From Aporrectodea caliginosa (taxonomy: Eukaryota; Annelida; Clitellata; Crassiclitellata; Lumbricidae), in assembly GCA_020284085.1 (NCBI GenBank), contig JACEVL010000018.1:676001-740000 (forward strand): 64,000 nt of DNA, given 5' to 3'. Every line of letters starts with the position of its first letter. The first letter of the stretch is position 1. Below, piece by piece: positions 1-12,800 of this stretch. A model generated the notes under the pieces. That model saw only the letters and a list, made by a program, of their open reading frames with translations. It made no database searches and was not told where the DNA came from. The position numbers and the translations under genes were made by a program.

Positions 1-150
1 CCAAAGACTGCTTAATAAAACATTTTGAGTTGTGCAAAACTAGGACTTTGACTTTGTATTCAGCCAAAGAATGATACAACAGGTAACTGTGAGTCCTTTG
101 AAACTTAAAAGAGTTCTGTGGAAATTTTCAGTATTGTTTGTATTTTGTAG

Positions 151-3100
151 ACTGTTGCTCCTGGTTCTCCAAGTTCAGAGGGTTCATTGACGTCAAGTGC
201 AGGAAGTCTATCTCATTCACCAACGCATCATTCTACGTACAGTCGATCACAGTCACAGGTCAGTCTACATCTTCTGTGCAAGAGAGACTCAAAGATATCT
301 TTTATCAGCCAATTCTTTTGATCTTATTAACCACTGTTTAGTGTTTTAGGATAAACATTTAACAGTTGAGTCTCATGATGTGGACAATGAGCTGTCTCAG
401 AATATAGTGTATTACATACAGAAACTGAGTAATCACCTTGATCAGCAATGTGATCATTATGATTGATCATATCGTAAACTGTCACTTGATTGATCATATT
501 GTGCACTGACTTCTACATTCTGCAGAAACTGTTTCAATTACGATGCACAATGGTCTGACAGATTTTCATTTGTGAAAGCACATGTCGTAAAGATTTTGGT
601 TTTTGTATTATTTGTGGTTTTATTGAAAATAATTTTTTATCCATTGTTATGAGTAACTTACTTCCACATACCTCCAGTTACTGATGGGAGGTAGTGGCAG
701 TCTGGAATCAGTTATCTTTTTACAGGTTCCCTGTTTTAAAAATAATGATGATAACTGGTGAAGGTTTAGTTGAGTTTTTGTATGTCATGCTTTTAATCAA
801 AGATTGCATCTTTTTTAGAATTTATGCTGATGAAATAGTGATGTAGGAAATTCTGTTAAATTAAGTCAGTTGATGTTTTAAGTGTTTTCCGTCAATGAAC
901 TGCAATGATAAGGTCTGATTTGCAAAGATGGTAGTATGCCTTAACCAAGGTATGAGTAAGTTATTAGGAAATTTAAGGACTCAGATTTGCCTGACTTGAA
1001 TCTTTTAACCCTGTAACTTTTTAGGATTACCTTAGGTAGAAATTATTAAAAGTAAAAGAAGCATTGTTTGGCACAAATGACTCTAAGGACATTGCCAGTA
1101 TTGATGCGTAATTATGTTGCTGAATCTTTTCTTTTGTGACAGCCGAATCCTGCCACTGGTACTCTGTCATTCAGTCTACCAAAAGATGTCAGCTCTTCAA
1201 TTTCCAGCCAAGACCTGCCACCCTCATACTCTTCTGTGTGTTCAAGCGACATACAGTCAGCCAGCTCTACCCTAACCGCAGTAAGCATTTCTCTTACAAT
1301 TCACCTTTCTAAATGCAGTATAATAATGTCTGTAATACTGCATAAAACAACCATCAAGTTTGAAGGACTTTACAGGTGAACTTTGTTTTCCATCAGTCGG
1401 TCGATGAATTATGGGGATATCAGAAGGGTATGGTTTATGAACTATGGGATGTGCTTCTTTTCACTAGAAACATTTGCTTTGGGTTGAGTATATGTGATCT
1501 GTGTAAATGTAACTGTAGATATGTCAGTGCCACACAAAATCTGCATCTGGGAGACCAGCTTATTCGATGGTGCTATATCAATTTGAGTCCACAAGAGCTG
1601 GGCTGTTTGTTCAGTTTTGGGGCCAGGTTAGAAGCTGGAGTGTCATGTCGGGAAGACAACTTGATGCTTCAGTGGAGACTGTTGGTGATGGTGGTAATGG
1701 GATGGTGGAAGGAACATGTTTGGATAGGGACAAGGGGATTATGCTATAGTGAGGTTGTTGACTGAAGAGATAGTGATCAGAGGGTGAGTTGGGTTCATTA
1801 AGTCAAGAGTGTGGTGTATTTGTGAATGGCAGTGGTGTAGTGGGGGGCGTGGGGGTTCCCCCACTTTTTTTCTCACACTATGCAAAATTCTTGCAAGATG
1901 GCACTTTTTGCTTACTTCAATATCCAGGCGTTCCCCCACTTCATTTTTTAGGACTACACTACTGGTGAATGGGGAAAGAAAGATTGGTTGCACTGAGGAA
2001 GGAAACTGGGATGCAAGTGAATCAGAAGGGTTGTTGACATGGATGTTGAAATCACCAGTGAAGACAAATTGATGGGGTATGGTGACAGCAACACATAGAA
2101 AGGAATTAAATTACTCAAGGAAAGGACTAGGTTTGCAGAGTAAGACGAGGATGTAGGAAGTCGATAGATGCTGTTGATCATAAGTTTAGATGTAAGTAGT
2201 TTGCTAGTGACAGATGATGATTCGAAGTTGTGATAAGTGTAATTGGGTGAGCAGAGTGGCCCGGTTCATGGACCAGTAGGGTAAAGCAGGGTAAAGCCAG
2301 CAAAGATTGGAGTATGAACTTGCTGTGATGTGGCTGAAGATGATGCGTAGAATGAAACGGATATGGCAAGCGGTCACAGAGTTGAGAAGTTAGAAGCAGT
2401 TGGTACAGACTTTAGGCAGATATTAGGCTTTAAGGCTGCTATGAAGAGTTAAGAGAAATGGAGCAGACTCACTAAATCTGAATATAGATCCAGGTAGAAG
2501 ACTGGACTATAATAGCAGAAAAGATGCTAAAAGTGTAGACTGGTGACTGATAGTGGCACCTGTCTGTATTCCATCAGACAACTGATGCTTTCTTCTAAGG
2601 AAGGTTTCCTCTTTGGTGGACTGTGGGGCTCAACAATGAAAGTATGTTCTGAGACTGTTTCTAAAACTTAAGTGAGTTACTTTATAAAACTTAAGTGAGT
2701 TTTAAGTTTCTATATTAAATTTAGCTAAATTCAGAATTTCTTCCTAAAATTGGAGTTATTCAAAGTTTCATTTTCAAATTTAAGAGTGGCGATCATTTCA
2801 AATTGCCTGAATCTGGAGGTGCAGTGCCTGCATACGACAGTGGATCCCGACAGATGAGGGGAGCCAAGCTGATGCGTGCCAAAGACGCTACATACTCGGC
2901 GCCGTTTGAGCGTCCACACACGATATCAACGGCCTACGAACGCTCTGCCTCCCGTCCAGTCCTCACATCCGAAACGTACATGGCACCAGAGCTCTGCCAC
3001 CATCCATCACAGCTCCAGTCTCACCAACATCGTCCCCAGTCCACCTACATCGGTGGCTCCAGCAGTGGCACTGGAAATGACAACCCATACGCAGTTCCTT

Positions 3101-6100
3101 GCCTCGTTCCAAAGCGTCGACAGGTGCAGTCGGGAGAGGTCAAGGTTGCCGACATCTATGCTCGGCCGTCCCTCGTCTCTGGAACCGGTTATCGGACGCC
3201 AAATATCCGTCCACTTCCCGTTGCCACTCCAACCGTTCCAGACTTTGGAACAGGACAGCAGCCAGGTGAGTCCACGGTCGCCTAACTGGCTTCATGTCAG
3301 CCATTGAGCAAGAGAACTGAAAATGTCTTTCTATGTTTTTCTGGCATCATAAATATTGCTACAGACGAAATAAACAATTCTTGTGAAACTTGGACATCAG
3401 TGAGGCTATTGTGGAGTGCCTTTGAGAGGTTCTCAAGTGGCATTATTTAAATGTTCAAATAATAATTTGTGCATGGTGCTGATTCACTAGTTAAACTTGG
3501 AGACTGTTATTACGCCTTGTTGCTCTGATTTCACCCTTGATTAGATTAAGTTAGATTGCCACTTGTGTAACTTGTTGAGGAATTTTATAAAAGGCTCTAT
3601 AGAAGTGTTCAAATAATTCTTGGATGATACTGGTTCATTAGACAAATGTGTAAACTGTTATGTGCTGCTTTTCTTTGTGCTGTAATGAAATGGTTTTCAA
3701 AGTAGAAGTAGAAGATGAACATTAGAGCCATGATTTAAGATGCAGAATTGAAATGTGGCACTCTGCCACCTGCCTAATTATTATGGACTATTTATTTATG
3801 ATCTGTAGCCTTTCCTGTGGCTGGCTATGTGAACATGAACCAGCTGGCTCATATGGCTATGCAGCATCAGCAGGAGTTAAGTACGAAAAAGGAACAGCAA
3901 CAGGAATCATCTGATGAAAAGACGGATGACGATGAAGTTACTCTGAAATATTCCGGCTCTTCTTCTGCGGAACAACGCAAATCCTCGAGGGTAAAATGTT
4001 GTCAGTTTTTTATTCTTCCAGCAGAGCTTTATTTTCTTACGATGATGACGATGAACAAGCCTGCATATTTAGAGTTGGTGTGGATACTTAACTTCCCTCT
4101 GTACTCACGTACTTACCTGTGTTTCGTCATCTAATATTATGACTTCTATAGTGAATTATCATAATCTGCAAGACATCAGTCGATGCAGTGCCAGATTAAC
4201 TATGGCGCAACTGGCGCACTTGCGCCAGGCCTTCTTTCGGGGGTAAAAATTTAAAAAACATTGAGAAATCCGATTATCCGATCGAATTTGTTTATATAAG
4301 TCACAGCCCGGCTTATTTAAAATGTTTAATTTCTAAAACAAGCATTGCATATAAAATTTGGTGGCATTATAAAAACAGGCCTTCTACAGTACTACTACTA
4401 TAATGATGACGTACTAATTAATTGTGTACTGTAATGATGACGTATGACGTAATCAATTTATGCGCGGATCGACCCCATCACCAAATAAAATATAGATATG
4501 CGTACGGTACAGACGACACAGTGTATGTTCCATGTAATATTATTATCTACTATTTAGTGTTTATGTAGCTGCTTATTTTTTTTAATTTTAATTTTTAAAC
4601 AAATAAAATAAGTAGGCCTAAAGAAAATGAAGAAATTTGAGTCCGGTTGGCAGAAACGTCAAAGAAAACGCGAACTTGAAGAGGTAGGCAAACAGCAACG
4701 TGGTAGTGTTGATAAATTTCTGGCAGTAAAAAACACGAGAAGTGCCGCAATTTATAGATGGTGTCAACTCAGTGTCAGAAGCTGGATGCAGTTCAGGCTT
4801 AGGCCGCTCAGCAGTGTCAGCACTAATGCCAACAACAGACACCCTTGATTTCAGCAATGATATCATTGATATGCCTAAATCTGAAACTACCATAGATCTA
4901 CCATTAAAACAAGAGAATCAATCTGTTGGAAACGTGCCACAAACAGATGCTGCTCTGTGGACTATAAATGAAGATTTGGTCAGTTATTGGCTGCAGATGG
5001 GACCTGAACCATGTCGTAATCAAGATGGCATGTACTCTAAATCCATAAAACAACATGGAAATAAAGTAAAATTGAATAGTACCAAAAGAAAACTAAACGA
5101 TTCTGGACTTATAAACTCGACGAACATTTTTGAACAGTTGAACTGTAACAAGTAAAATTAAAAAATCTCCTATGATCCTATCACAGCTTCATTTTGTGTT
5201 CATAAATTATTAAAGTATGTTTTTCTATATAATTAATTTTTTCCCCATTTTTTGATAATTTGATTGGATAGAGGGCCTACTTTAGTTTTGTTGCATTGTT
5301 TGCGCCAGGCCTCTAAAAAGTTAATCCAGCACTGAGTCGATGGTTGCGTAGAGTGAAATCACAATCAAATATCATTATCAACTGGAAAAGCCAGGTTGAA
5401 AATTCATAATATTTTGAAAAGCCAGGTCGATATAGGCATATTTGAGGTTATTTGCAGATGTCTACTTGCTTCTTTGTTGGAGAGGGTTAGGGTTTGGTTG
5501 GATGGAATGATCAACAATTGAGTCAGAGGTATTCAAAAATCAATCAATCAGTTCTGTTTATTCTCAGTATCAAGCTGACAGGTCGCAACTTGTAACAGGT
5601 AGGAGGTAGCAAAATTTGTGTAGGTAAAAAGTAAAAGAATCAGTGGATAGGTAGATGAAGGTAGATGAGAGTTTTCTTAATCTGCTGTGGAAGATTGAGG
5701 ATATTGAATTCAGTTTTGGAAGAGTTGAGACAAAGGAGGTTCTGTTGTTTACTGTAAAGAGTGTGACTCGTTGTTTCAGGGGTTGCGACCTTATGCATCG
5801 GCAGAGGGTGATCCAGATGCTGAGGCTGACCGGCATCGTCCGTCATATGGCACCTGGGGATCCAGTCATGCCAAGGAACCAGCTTCGGCTCCAGTTAGGG
5901 ATTCAATGGAACCTGGTCTCACCGTGTCAGGCAGTGGCATCGGTCAGTTACATTACTTTTACGGCTGGCAGCTGATATGTTGTGTGTTGTTGTTTGGAAT
6001 TTGAGTTACGGTGGTTCATCTTAATTTTTGATTTTCTTGGCAAGTCGTTAAACTCACGAACCAGGTTGTTAGATTGATATTGTCAGGTTGATCTTGAGCT

Positions 6101-9100
6101 GAAAAACAAGCCTTTGACCTATGTCTTGACATCTGAGGATTACACAAAGGATAAAGACATTGTAGACCCATTAATGTGAAGTCATTATGGGACAAGCCAT
6201 CCAGAACCATGCTTTAACTGGTCCATGTGTAAAACAGGATGATGCTGAAATAAATATTCGGTAACTAAATCTGTACGCTTATCTACCCTGACTTTTTTTC
6301 AGCATAAGTAAAATATTTTTGCATGTAGGTCGTGATCTACAATCATGCCACTTTGCATTATAGTGAATCACCATCATCATCATCATCAGGATCCATGGGC
6401 CGAAAGCCCGTAGGTGTCCAATGCAAATTTCATCATCTGTTTCCATAATCCTCTGTCTTGCGCCAATACACTCAAACTGTGTAGGTCTTGTTTGCACCAA
6501 TCCCTGATGTCATCAGTCCATTCCCTGTTAGGTCTTCCTCTTCGTCCACTTCCATCCATCATACCCATCATGACAATTTTTATTTTTATATTATTGTCCA
6601 TTCTGCATATATGTCCAAACAGACCCAATTTCCTTCTCATTACTGACTGTATTAGATCTTCCTTTATATGTAATCTTCTTCGGACCTCCTTATTTGTCAC
6701 CTTCATTGTCCAATTCAGATGCAATATTCTTCTATAGCAGTACATTTCAAAAGCCAGGATTTTATCATGATCAGTCTTTTTAATTGTCCAGGCCTCACAC
6801 GCATAAAGAGCTGTACTAAACACGCATTAAACACTATCATTCCGAACAATTGTTGTAATGCTTCTGGATTATTACAATTCAATCCTTGCGGACCTCTCAA
6901 TGTTCGAGTTGTTGCTGCCCAATCCATCCTAAACAGTGCCGCCAAAATAGCCCAAAGTTTTTATATATCACGGTGTATGTGTGAGGTGCTACACTGGCTT
7001 TCTGTTGCCACCAAATTTTCTCTAAAATCATCTTGCTGGCTTGCACAACAATTGTCAGCGCAGACCTGGCATTCATGAGTAAGCTCTATGTTCCAGTGTC
7101 AAGTCGACTGCTTTGGTGATTTGTTCCTGATTGTTAATTTTTAACATTCCAATTTATGTTTTTATTTCTCTTTTCATATTTCGTTATAAAAGTGAGCACA
7201 ATGTTGTTAGTAAATCATATACATGTATTTATGCTGCTTTGAGTTTTCTGATAATTTGAAATAATTTCTCCATTCCTTTGTTACTTTTCACCATTCCTGT
7301 GTTGTACTTTTAATGGTTAACTTTCTGTTGTATATAATCCTAATGTTATTTAAAGTTTGAAAGTTCGACTGACCCATCTGAAACATGTATGTATTTTGTC
7401 TGTGGGACATGTGAGTGGACATGAAATTTTATAATTGTAATATAGCCAAATTTAGGTAGTGCCACTTGAGGAGAATTCACCAGAGGTGTTATGACCTTAC
7501 TGCCGGTATGTAAAGCCACAGTTGAAGAGAATGGTTTATAAGCGCATTGGGAAAGGATGCACAGAAAGGCCAAGAAGTTCATGCCACAGGTTGCTGGCTA
7601 CTTTTCCATAAAGATGGACCAATCGATGCAAATCTCCTGTCCTGTATCATGAAAATCAGGTCTGCGAAACAATGAGGTCACCTATGTCCAGGGATGGAAG
7701 AGTCCCATGGCTTCTTAAGACCTGCATGGGCTCTGCCTGCAAGACAATTATGCAAAGCATTAAGAGATCGTAATGTTTCATTGAATTCATGCTTACACCA
7801 CCCTACTTTTACTGAGCAAATGCCTTACCTTAACATGCCTCACTGGTTTATCTTGTATTATGATTTTGGTTTTGTTCTGGTTATGTGTGTCTTTTATGTT
7901 GACGTTGTGTCTTGTCTCCAGATTTGCATGCTTTAGCTGATAGACTTGCCCGCGCCTGTCATCTGCAGTCCATAGATAATTTTTGCACGTTACGCTACAG
8001 AAAACCTCCCTCCGGTCATTATCTGTCTTCTTCAACAGCAGGTTTGTATCTTAAGTAATCGTGATTAACAGATATCTTTGGTTTTTGTTTTATTGTCATT
8101 TATTCTGAGAAGTCAGTGTAAATCTTGTCCATAAGTATGAAGGTGATTGGGGCATGTCGTCTGTACTGTGTCCTTGCCAATACATATAGTTATCTGCTGT
8201 CCTTCACTGATTATATAAGTGGTATTTGTAAGTTATGCACATATGTTGTATCATATGCAGAATTAAGCAATATGTCCCCATGTCTTCAAAATATCTCTGG
8301 CAAACATATTGGTCTCCATTCACCTTGATTACTGTAACTGTTGGTATCAATAAGTCAAAACATGCAGAAACTCAAAAGAGTTCAGAAGTCTTTGGTTAGT
8401 GCCATAACTAATATATCAAAATATGAACATAGGGCTGTGCTTAAATATTTGCATAGTCTTCCTGTTCAGCAAAGGATTTGTTTCAATTGGTGCTAACAGT
8501 TAAATAAAACATTGAATGCTGACCGACCACAATGCTTAAAATAGGTCCACAGTAAAATGCAAAATACATTACTTTAATGCAAAATCCTAAAAAAGCAATA
8601 TCATCATAATAAATCATTAGAATGCAATATCTGTATTTCCAAAGCTGTATGCCCTGAAAACAGGCACTGAGTCAACTTCATTATAACAAGCTAAGGTGGC
8701 ATTGCAATTTGGGTGTAGGTTGTATGTAAGTTATTGGAAGTGTTATATGACTAATTTCTAGGCCTAAGAGACTAGATAGCTTGGACAATCTTGAGTAACC
8801 ACACATCTCAAAGTGAACCAAGAGAAGTTGGTAGCTCTGGTTAGCCACTAAGCTACCTGTTGTTTCTTTTGCAGGGATTTCTGCATTGTATTCAGGAAAG
8901 TCTTTAGGCAAAGAGCCAATTACGTCTTCATCACGTGTTGCGTCGATGCCAAGGGGGTTTTCTCTAACGGACATGCCACCGGTAGCTGCAGCACCCCTAC
9001 AACTGTACGTCTCAGAAATGGGCACGGAGTCACGGTCCCCTCGTTATGCACAAGGGATGGAGTGCTGGAGCCCTGACCAGGAATCGCCAGTGATGAAATA

Positions 9101-9101
9101 G
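151..9101 (+). CDS. C-terminal seven exons of a large unrecognised Ser/Tyr-rich protein
   Basis: Seven exons with GT-AG borders join without breaking frame: 151-258, 1143-1280, 2785-3265, 3809-3990, 5780-5942, 7922-8041, 8875-9101 (stop TAG 9099-9101). Phases 0,0,1,0,1,1 agree at every junction, which is the main support. The 5' part lies left of the window. The 472 residues seen have no folded domain I recognise: they are rich in Ser, Pro, Gln and Tyr, so probably disordered. Short tyrosine motifs stand out: YVNM and YMAP (YxxM-like or SH2-type sites), NPYAVP, PPSYSS, and a charged run ESSDEKTDDDE in exon 4. The best candidate for a structured piece is exon 6 (DLHALADRLARACHL), which could form an amphipathic helix. 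The pattern fits the cytoplasmic tail of a receptor or a signalling scaffold, but that is inference. No gene name is offered. Exon 3 start uses the acceptor TTTAAG before 2785, chosen because it keeps phase 0. Confidence 0.8.
1400..2375 (-). mobile_element. decayed LINE endonuclease fragment in an intron
   Basis: Read on the minus strand, around 2040-2080, the frame gives FVFTGDFNIHVNNPSDS, which matches the GDFNxH core of the AP-type endonuclease of CR1/L2/Jockey-like LINEs. Farther along (about 1800 down to 1750), after an inserted MITE, HTLDL and SDHYLFS-like words follow, as expected for the later endonuclease motifs. Frames shift repeatedly, so it is a dead copy. The limits are approximate. 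Confidence 0.55.
1830..1964. mobile_element. hAT-type MITE (CAGTGGTGTAGT family), copy 1
   Basis: 135 bp with ends CAGTGGTGTAGT and ACTACACTACTG, flanked by the perfect 8-bp target duplication GTGAATGG at 1822-1829 and 1965-1972. An 8-bp duplication and a CAG start are hAT hallmarks. It sits inside the LINE fragment. A second close copy is at 41976-42121. Confidence 0.9.
4186..5334 (+). mobile_element. internally deleted hAT transposon (ZMYM/TTF type)
   Basis: 1149 bp with ends CAGTGCCAGATTAAC and GTTAATCCAGCACTG and a perfect 8-bp target duplication AGTCGATG (4178-4185 and 5335-5342). Near both ends lies GCGCCAGGCC. It lies in intron 4 of the first gene on the same strand. The coding part is only the N-terminal piece of a transposase (next entry), so the copy cannot move on its own. 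Confidence 0.9.
4627..5155 (+). pseudogene. N-terminal fragment of a hAT (TTF-type zinc finger) transposase, frameshifted
   Basis: An ATG frame at 4627 gives a basic start (MKKFESGWQKRQRKRELEE, then SVDKFLAVKN), the usual opening of ZMYM5-like hAT transposases. Near 4745 the reading moves to the next frame (IDGVNSVSEAG...), which runs to a stop at 5153-5155 and includes SYWLQMGPEPCRNQDG, a segment normally just before the TTF zinc finger. The zinc finger, catalytic core and dimerisation region are missing, so about four fifths of the protein is gone. The family assignment is from memory of the N-terminal pattern; the target duplication of the element supports it. Confidence 0.7.
6355..6823 (-). 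pseudogene. C-terminal end of a LINE endonuclease-reverse transcriptase
   Basis: A 145-residue minus-strand frame (6823 to 6386) reads ALYACEAWTIKKTDHDKI, then FEMYCYRRILHLNWT, RRKLGLFGHICRMD, GRRGRPNREWTDDIRDWC and a C-terminal ALDTYGLSAHGS. This is the familiar tail of LINE polyproteins (thumb plus HICRM/RRGRP block). It then ends in a (GAT)n 3' tail at 6355-6390, as expected where target-primed reverse transcription began. The catalytic part upstream is missing: a 5'-truncated copy. A fragment of the same 3' end is at 54028-54135 on the + strand. Confidence 0.85.
6930..7078 (+). pseudogene. possible CR1/L2-like LINE remnant
   Basis: The + frame contains QSILNSAAKIAQS followed by CEVLHWLSVATKF, resembling the QRVQNAAARL...LHWLPVxxRI block after the reverse transcriptase core of CR1/L2 elements. 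Short and decayed; the boundaries are unclear. Confidence 0.4.
8325..8495 (+). pseudogene. CR1/L2-like LINE remnant
   Basis: LDYCN in one frame and, in the next, QKLKRVQKSLVSAITN and KYEHRAVLKYLHSLPVQQRI match the conserved post-catalytic block of CR1/L2 reverse transcriptases (LQRVQNxAARL...LKSLHWLPVxxRI). Frameshifted and short. It is in intron 6 of the first gene. Confidence 0.6.
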
Positions 9102-9852
9102 CCACTGTTACAACTGACACGAGGTCACACAGATCAAGGATGAGGATCAAGGATTGGATCATGTGGATCTGGATCTAGTGCTGAATCATGGGGATCGAGC
9201 TCTGTGATGTGGTTCCTGTTGTAAGCATACAGATGTTCGGTCATTAAGCGCTGGTGTACAATATGTGTAACATTTCTGTAAACACTGTTCAAAACCAAAG
9301 CTACTGTTGTTTTGTTCAAGTAAGGAAAGAAACTGTTTCCTACATTTATGGGAGATTAATGTTTTCAACATTTATGGGAGATTACTCATTTACAAGTTCA
9401 TGAATGATGTTTCTAACGTTTACCTGATGGTTTGATGAATTTCTGGTTTGGTGTTTTATTTTGGTGAATTTTTTTGCTGAGTTTCAGTTAGAAATGGATT
9501 TTCTTTGGTATACATTGAAATAGCCTGCTAAGCCTTTATCTGTAACAGGACCTGGTGTTTATGTTGCTACGTGTTACTCTCAGCTTTGAGTCCTAGAAAT
9601 GTATGGAATCATGGGCAGTGGGCACCCACAGAAATTTCTGCAGGAAGGGAAAGTATTAAAACCAGGATATGTCACCTGTCTTGGGCTGTTCAGCAGTGAC
9701 GTCAAGTGCTACATCTTGCACCTGTCTTCGCACCCACATAAAGAGAATTATTTAAAAAGTGTTTGTCCGTCTATGTGGCTTTCTTTGTCTCTCCGGTTTG
9801 TATTTCCTTGCCAGTTATGTATTTGCTTTGCCGATAGGAAGGCATAACAGCT

Positions 9853-9858
9853 AATAAA
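9853..9858 (+). terminator. candidate polyadenylation signal AATAAA
   Basis: First canonical AATAAA after the stop at 9101, giving a 3' UTR near 0.75 kb. No cleavage-site evidence. Weak because AT-rich DNA yields such hexamers often. Confidence 0.3.
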
Positions 9859-12800
9859 TACTGATTGCACAGTAAGTGGCAGAAAGGTTACTAATAGCAG
9901 CTATAATTGAAAATATTGGCCAGCTTCTTAGTATTTTTATTTAAGGAACACCTCTAGTGTAAGAGTTTAGCTTGTGAGTTTTTGTATATATAGCCTTGTA
10001 GTTTGGGAAAGTTTGTTTGTGCCTATGGATTGAGTGAGAGATTGGAGCTGTTCTCAGATAGCATGATCATGTAGTGTGTTGTCTGTTCTGAGATTCTTCT
10101 ATATTGAAACCCAATCAGATTGAAGAATGTGCTCTCATAACATTTAAAAAGTGCTAGAGAAGCATTAACTTGGGAGATGTCATTTGAAATTGTAGTCATT
10201 TTTATTTTTTATTTTTAGGCTGACTTATGTTGCCAAATTGAGATTTTATACTTTGTAAAAGATAAGAAATATCACGAGTGCAATATTTACTTAAGACAGG
10301 ATTGTGTGGTATTTTGAAGGCAATTGTCATAGATTGGGGCCAGATCGATAATTATGAGTGAAGTATATGGAAGTCATTGTTGTGTGCATGTTCATCAGAG
10401 ACCCAGCAACTGATGTTCTTTTGTGGTATTGTTTTTAGTAGCAATACAACGATTTTAATTTCCTTCTTGTTATTGTAAAGACGTCTTAGGCATTTCGATG
10501 TCTGGCATAATAACGTTTGTTTTACTCCTCATCTATAGCTCAGAAATTGTCTTTAACTTTTTTGAGATGTAGGCCTCTTGTTTGGAGTGATTTTTGCTTT
10601 CTTGTCATTATTTGACTGATTTCACTATTCATTTGGTTCCACGTCTCTAATATGTGCTTAGTAAATATGCATTTATTTAAGTTCTATTTGATAGTGGAGA
10701 CAAGTTGGACCTTTCAAAATTGCTTAAGTGTAGTAGCTGTAGTGTACGATGTGAAAGCTTTCAGAAGCTTTGGTTTATGATGTAAAATTGAAAGATTGTC
10801 TTTGCTGTGCAATTAATTACTGTTTTCATACTTATGCTTCTAACAAGCAATTCTTTAACCTCAAAGCCAGTTGTGACATCACCTTATGAAATTACTATAC
10901 CGTGCAGCTCTGCTTTTCATTTATAAATGCATTTTCCATTTGCAGTGACTAAGCATGTTGTGAATATAAGTCTAGAAAAACCAAACAGGCCTTGCTAGCT
11001 GTTACCTGTTTAGAGTGCTTCTGACACTCACATAGTGTTAGTTTGGGATGACTATATAACTTCTTTTCCTTACCTCTTCAATACTGCAGAGAAGGGTTTG
11101 GAGCAGCTTATTTATCAGTTAAACACTTCATGGAGCAAAGCCAAGACCAGCAGTTCTTCCTCTGAGCAAAAGATCTTAAAACCTCATCTGGTCATGGCCA
11201 AAGGTTTTTAAGTTTTTTTGTTTGCATGCTTGAGTGTCCTTTGGTTCCTGAGAGTGAGTGGATTATTGTTACTTTTTCCTTAGTTGATTATTCTCCAAAC
11301 TTTGTTCTTTATGTTTGATAGCTAGATAACCACTCGATGGCATTGTAGGGACTATCGTCAGTTGTAGGCAAAGAGGACTTCCTCAAGGTCCGTACATAGT
11401 CAGAATCAGCTGAAAGAGTACACTCCATATTATAAACAGCGCTGTCTCTCTGCATATTTTGATATGTCCTAGGTTCAAATTTTGGTTCACTCTTGATTTA
11501 TCTTTAGTTGCACACATTGTTATGTCTTCAATGTTTAGATGTAATAATGTCCAGGGAGGGTGTTATATGCATATTTTTATGTGTATTTACCAGTATGTAT
11601 GAGTGTAAGAACTATGTATGATGTAACTGGTACATAGCAGACATATAATATTTATAGTGTATTTGTTCAATTCATGCGATGCATGTGTGAACTGTCGTGT
11701 GCTGGTATTTTGTTTTAGACAAGGGCATGTGAGGAAGATTTTTGATTGCAAACATTATATTATGATAATTTTGTGGTTTTGAATCTTGTTTCTGTGGTTT
11801 TGCTAGTATGTTTGTCTCATGGTAAACTGCTCTTTCCATCTGTTTCTAGAGTCTAGACATTTCTATAGGTGTTTGTGTACTATGATTTGTTTGCTTTCTT
11901 TTCAGATACTTTCGCTAAGCTGTTTTATCTTGCATCCATCCATCTGATGTGCAAATTTTCAATCATTCTTTAAATAATGCTTTGCCTGAACTAATTGTTG
12001 GAATAAACAACCGAATTTTCCTGTTGTCTGTCGAGCATTGTGATGGAGGCATTATTGTTGATGTGCTTAAGTTGTGGCTTGTTGCAGTTGTGACGCTTGA
12101 CCTGTAACTTTTAAGAGAAGGTTTTCTTGTTTGAAGGTCTTTCTGAAGATATCGCTCTTAACTCAACCAGCTTGACTGAAGATTTTTATTGGGCATTTGT
12201 AGTTTAACTTACTATTACAGTTTCTGAGTTTTGCAGACTTGGATCATCTTGTACAAATTCTAAATAATACTCCGACTTTACCTTGTGCAGCTTCGTGATG
12301 TAATGAGGCTCGCTCAGTCCTGCTCCATGATATTGTCCCATCTTACAATCTAACACCAGTACCTTCTGTTGGATTATTAATTTATTTTTGGCACCAATCT
12401 CTAAGGAGTCCAATTTATCAGTCATAGGTTGTCTGCGACTTTCGTTTTTTATACAGATGATTATTGTACGGTTTTGTGGTTTTAGGGGTAAATATTTGTG
12501 TTTTTTCATTCTTACTTTTCTAATGGCTATGTGTATAATGCATATGTATCAATATACTGGTACTTACTGGTACTATGGTAACTTTGAAGGACATCACAAA
12601 TAAAATTTCACACGTGACTATACAAGTGACCTAAACAGTTGTGATTTTTCAAAATCCTTGGAAAGCTGTCCTTGAGTTGATTTTTACATTTCTTGTGTCT
12701 GTTCTAATGGTTTCTTCGTGAGAAATAAGATTCTTCATCTCTCTGCCTCTGCATGGTGAGGTAAAACAATGGAGTTAAAGAAGGACCTTTCTACATACTT

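Noticed and set aside
2876..3307. 143-codon ORF overlapping exon 3 of the first gene
   Set aside because: Shadow frame of the real exon, whose phase is fixed by its neighbours.
12204..12509. 101-codon minus-strand ORF
   Set aside because: No recognisable domain, no flanking exon structure, and within the range expected by chance in AT-rich DNA.
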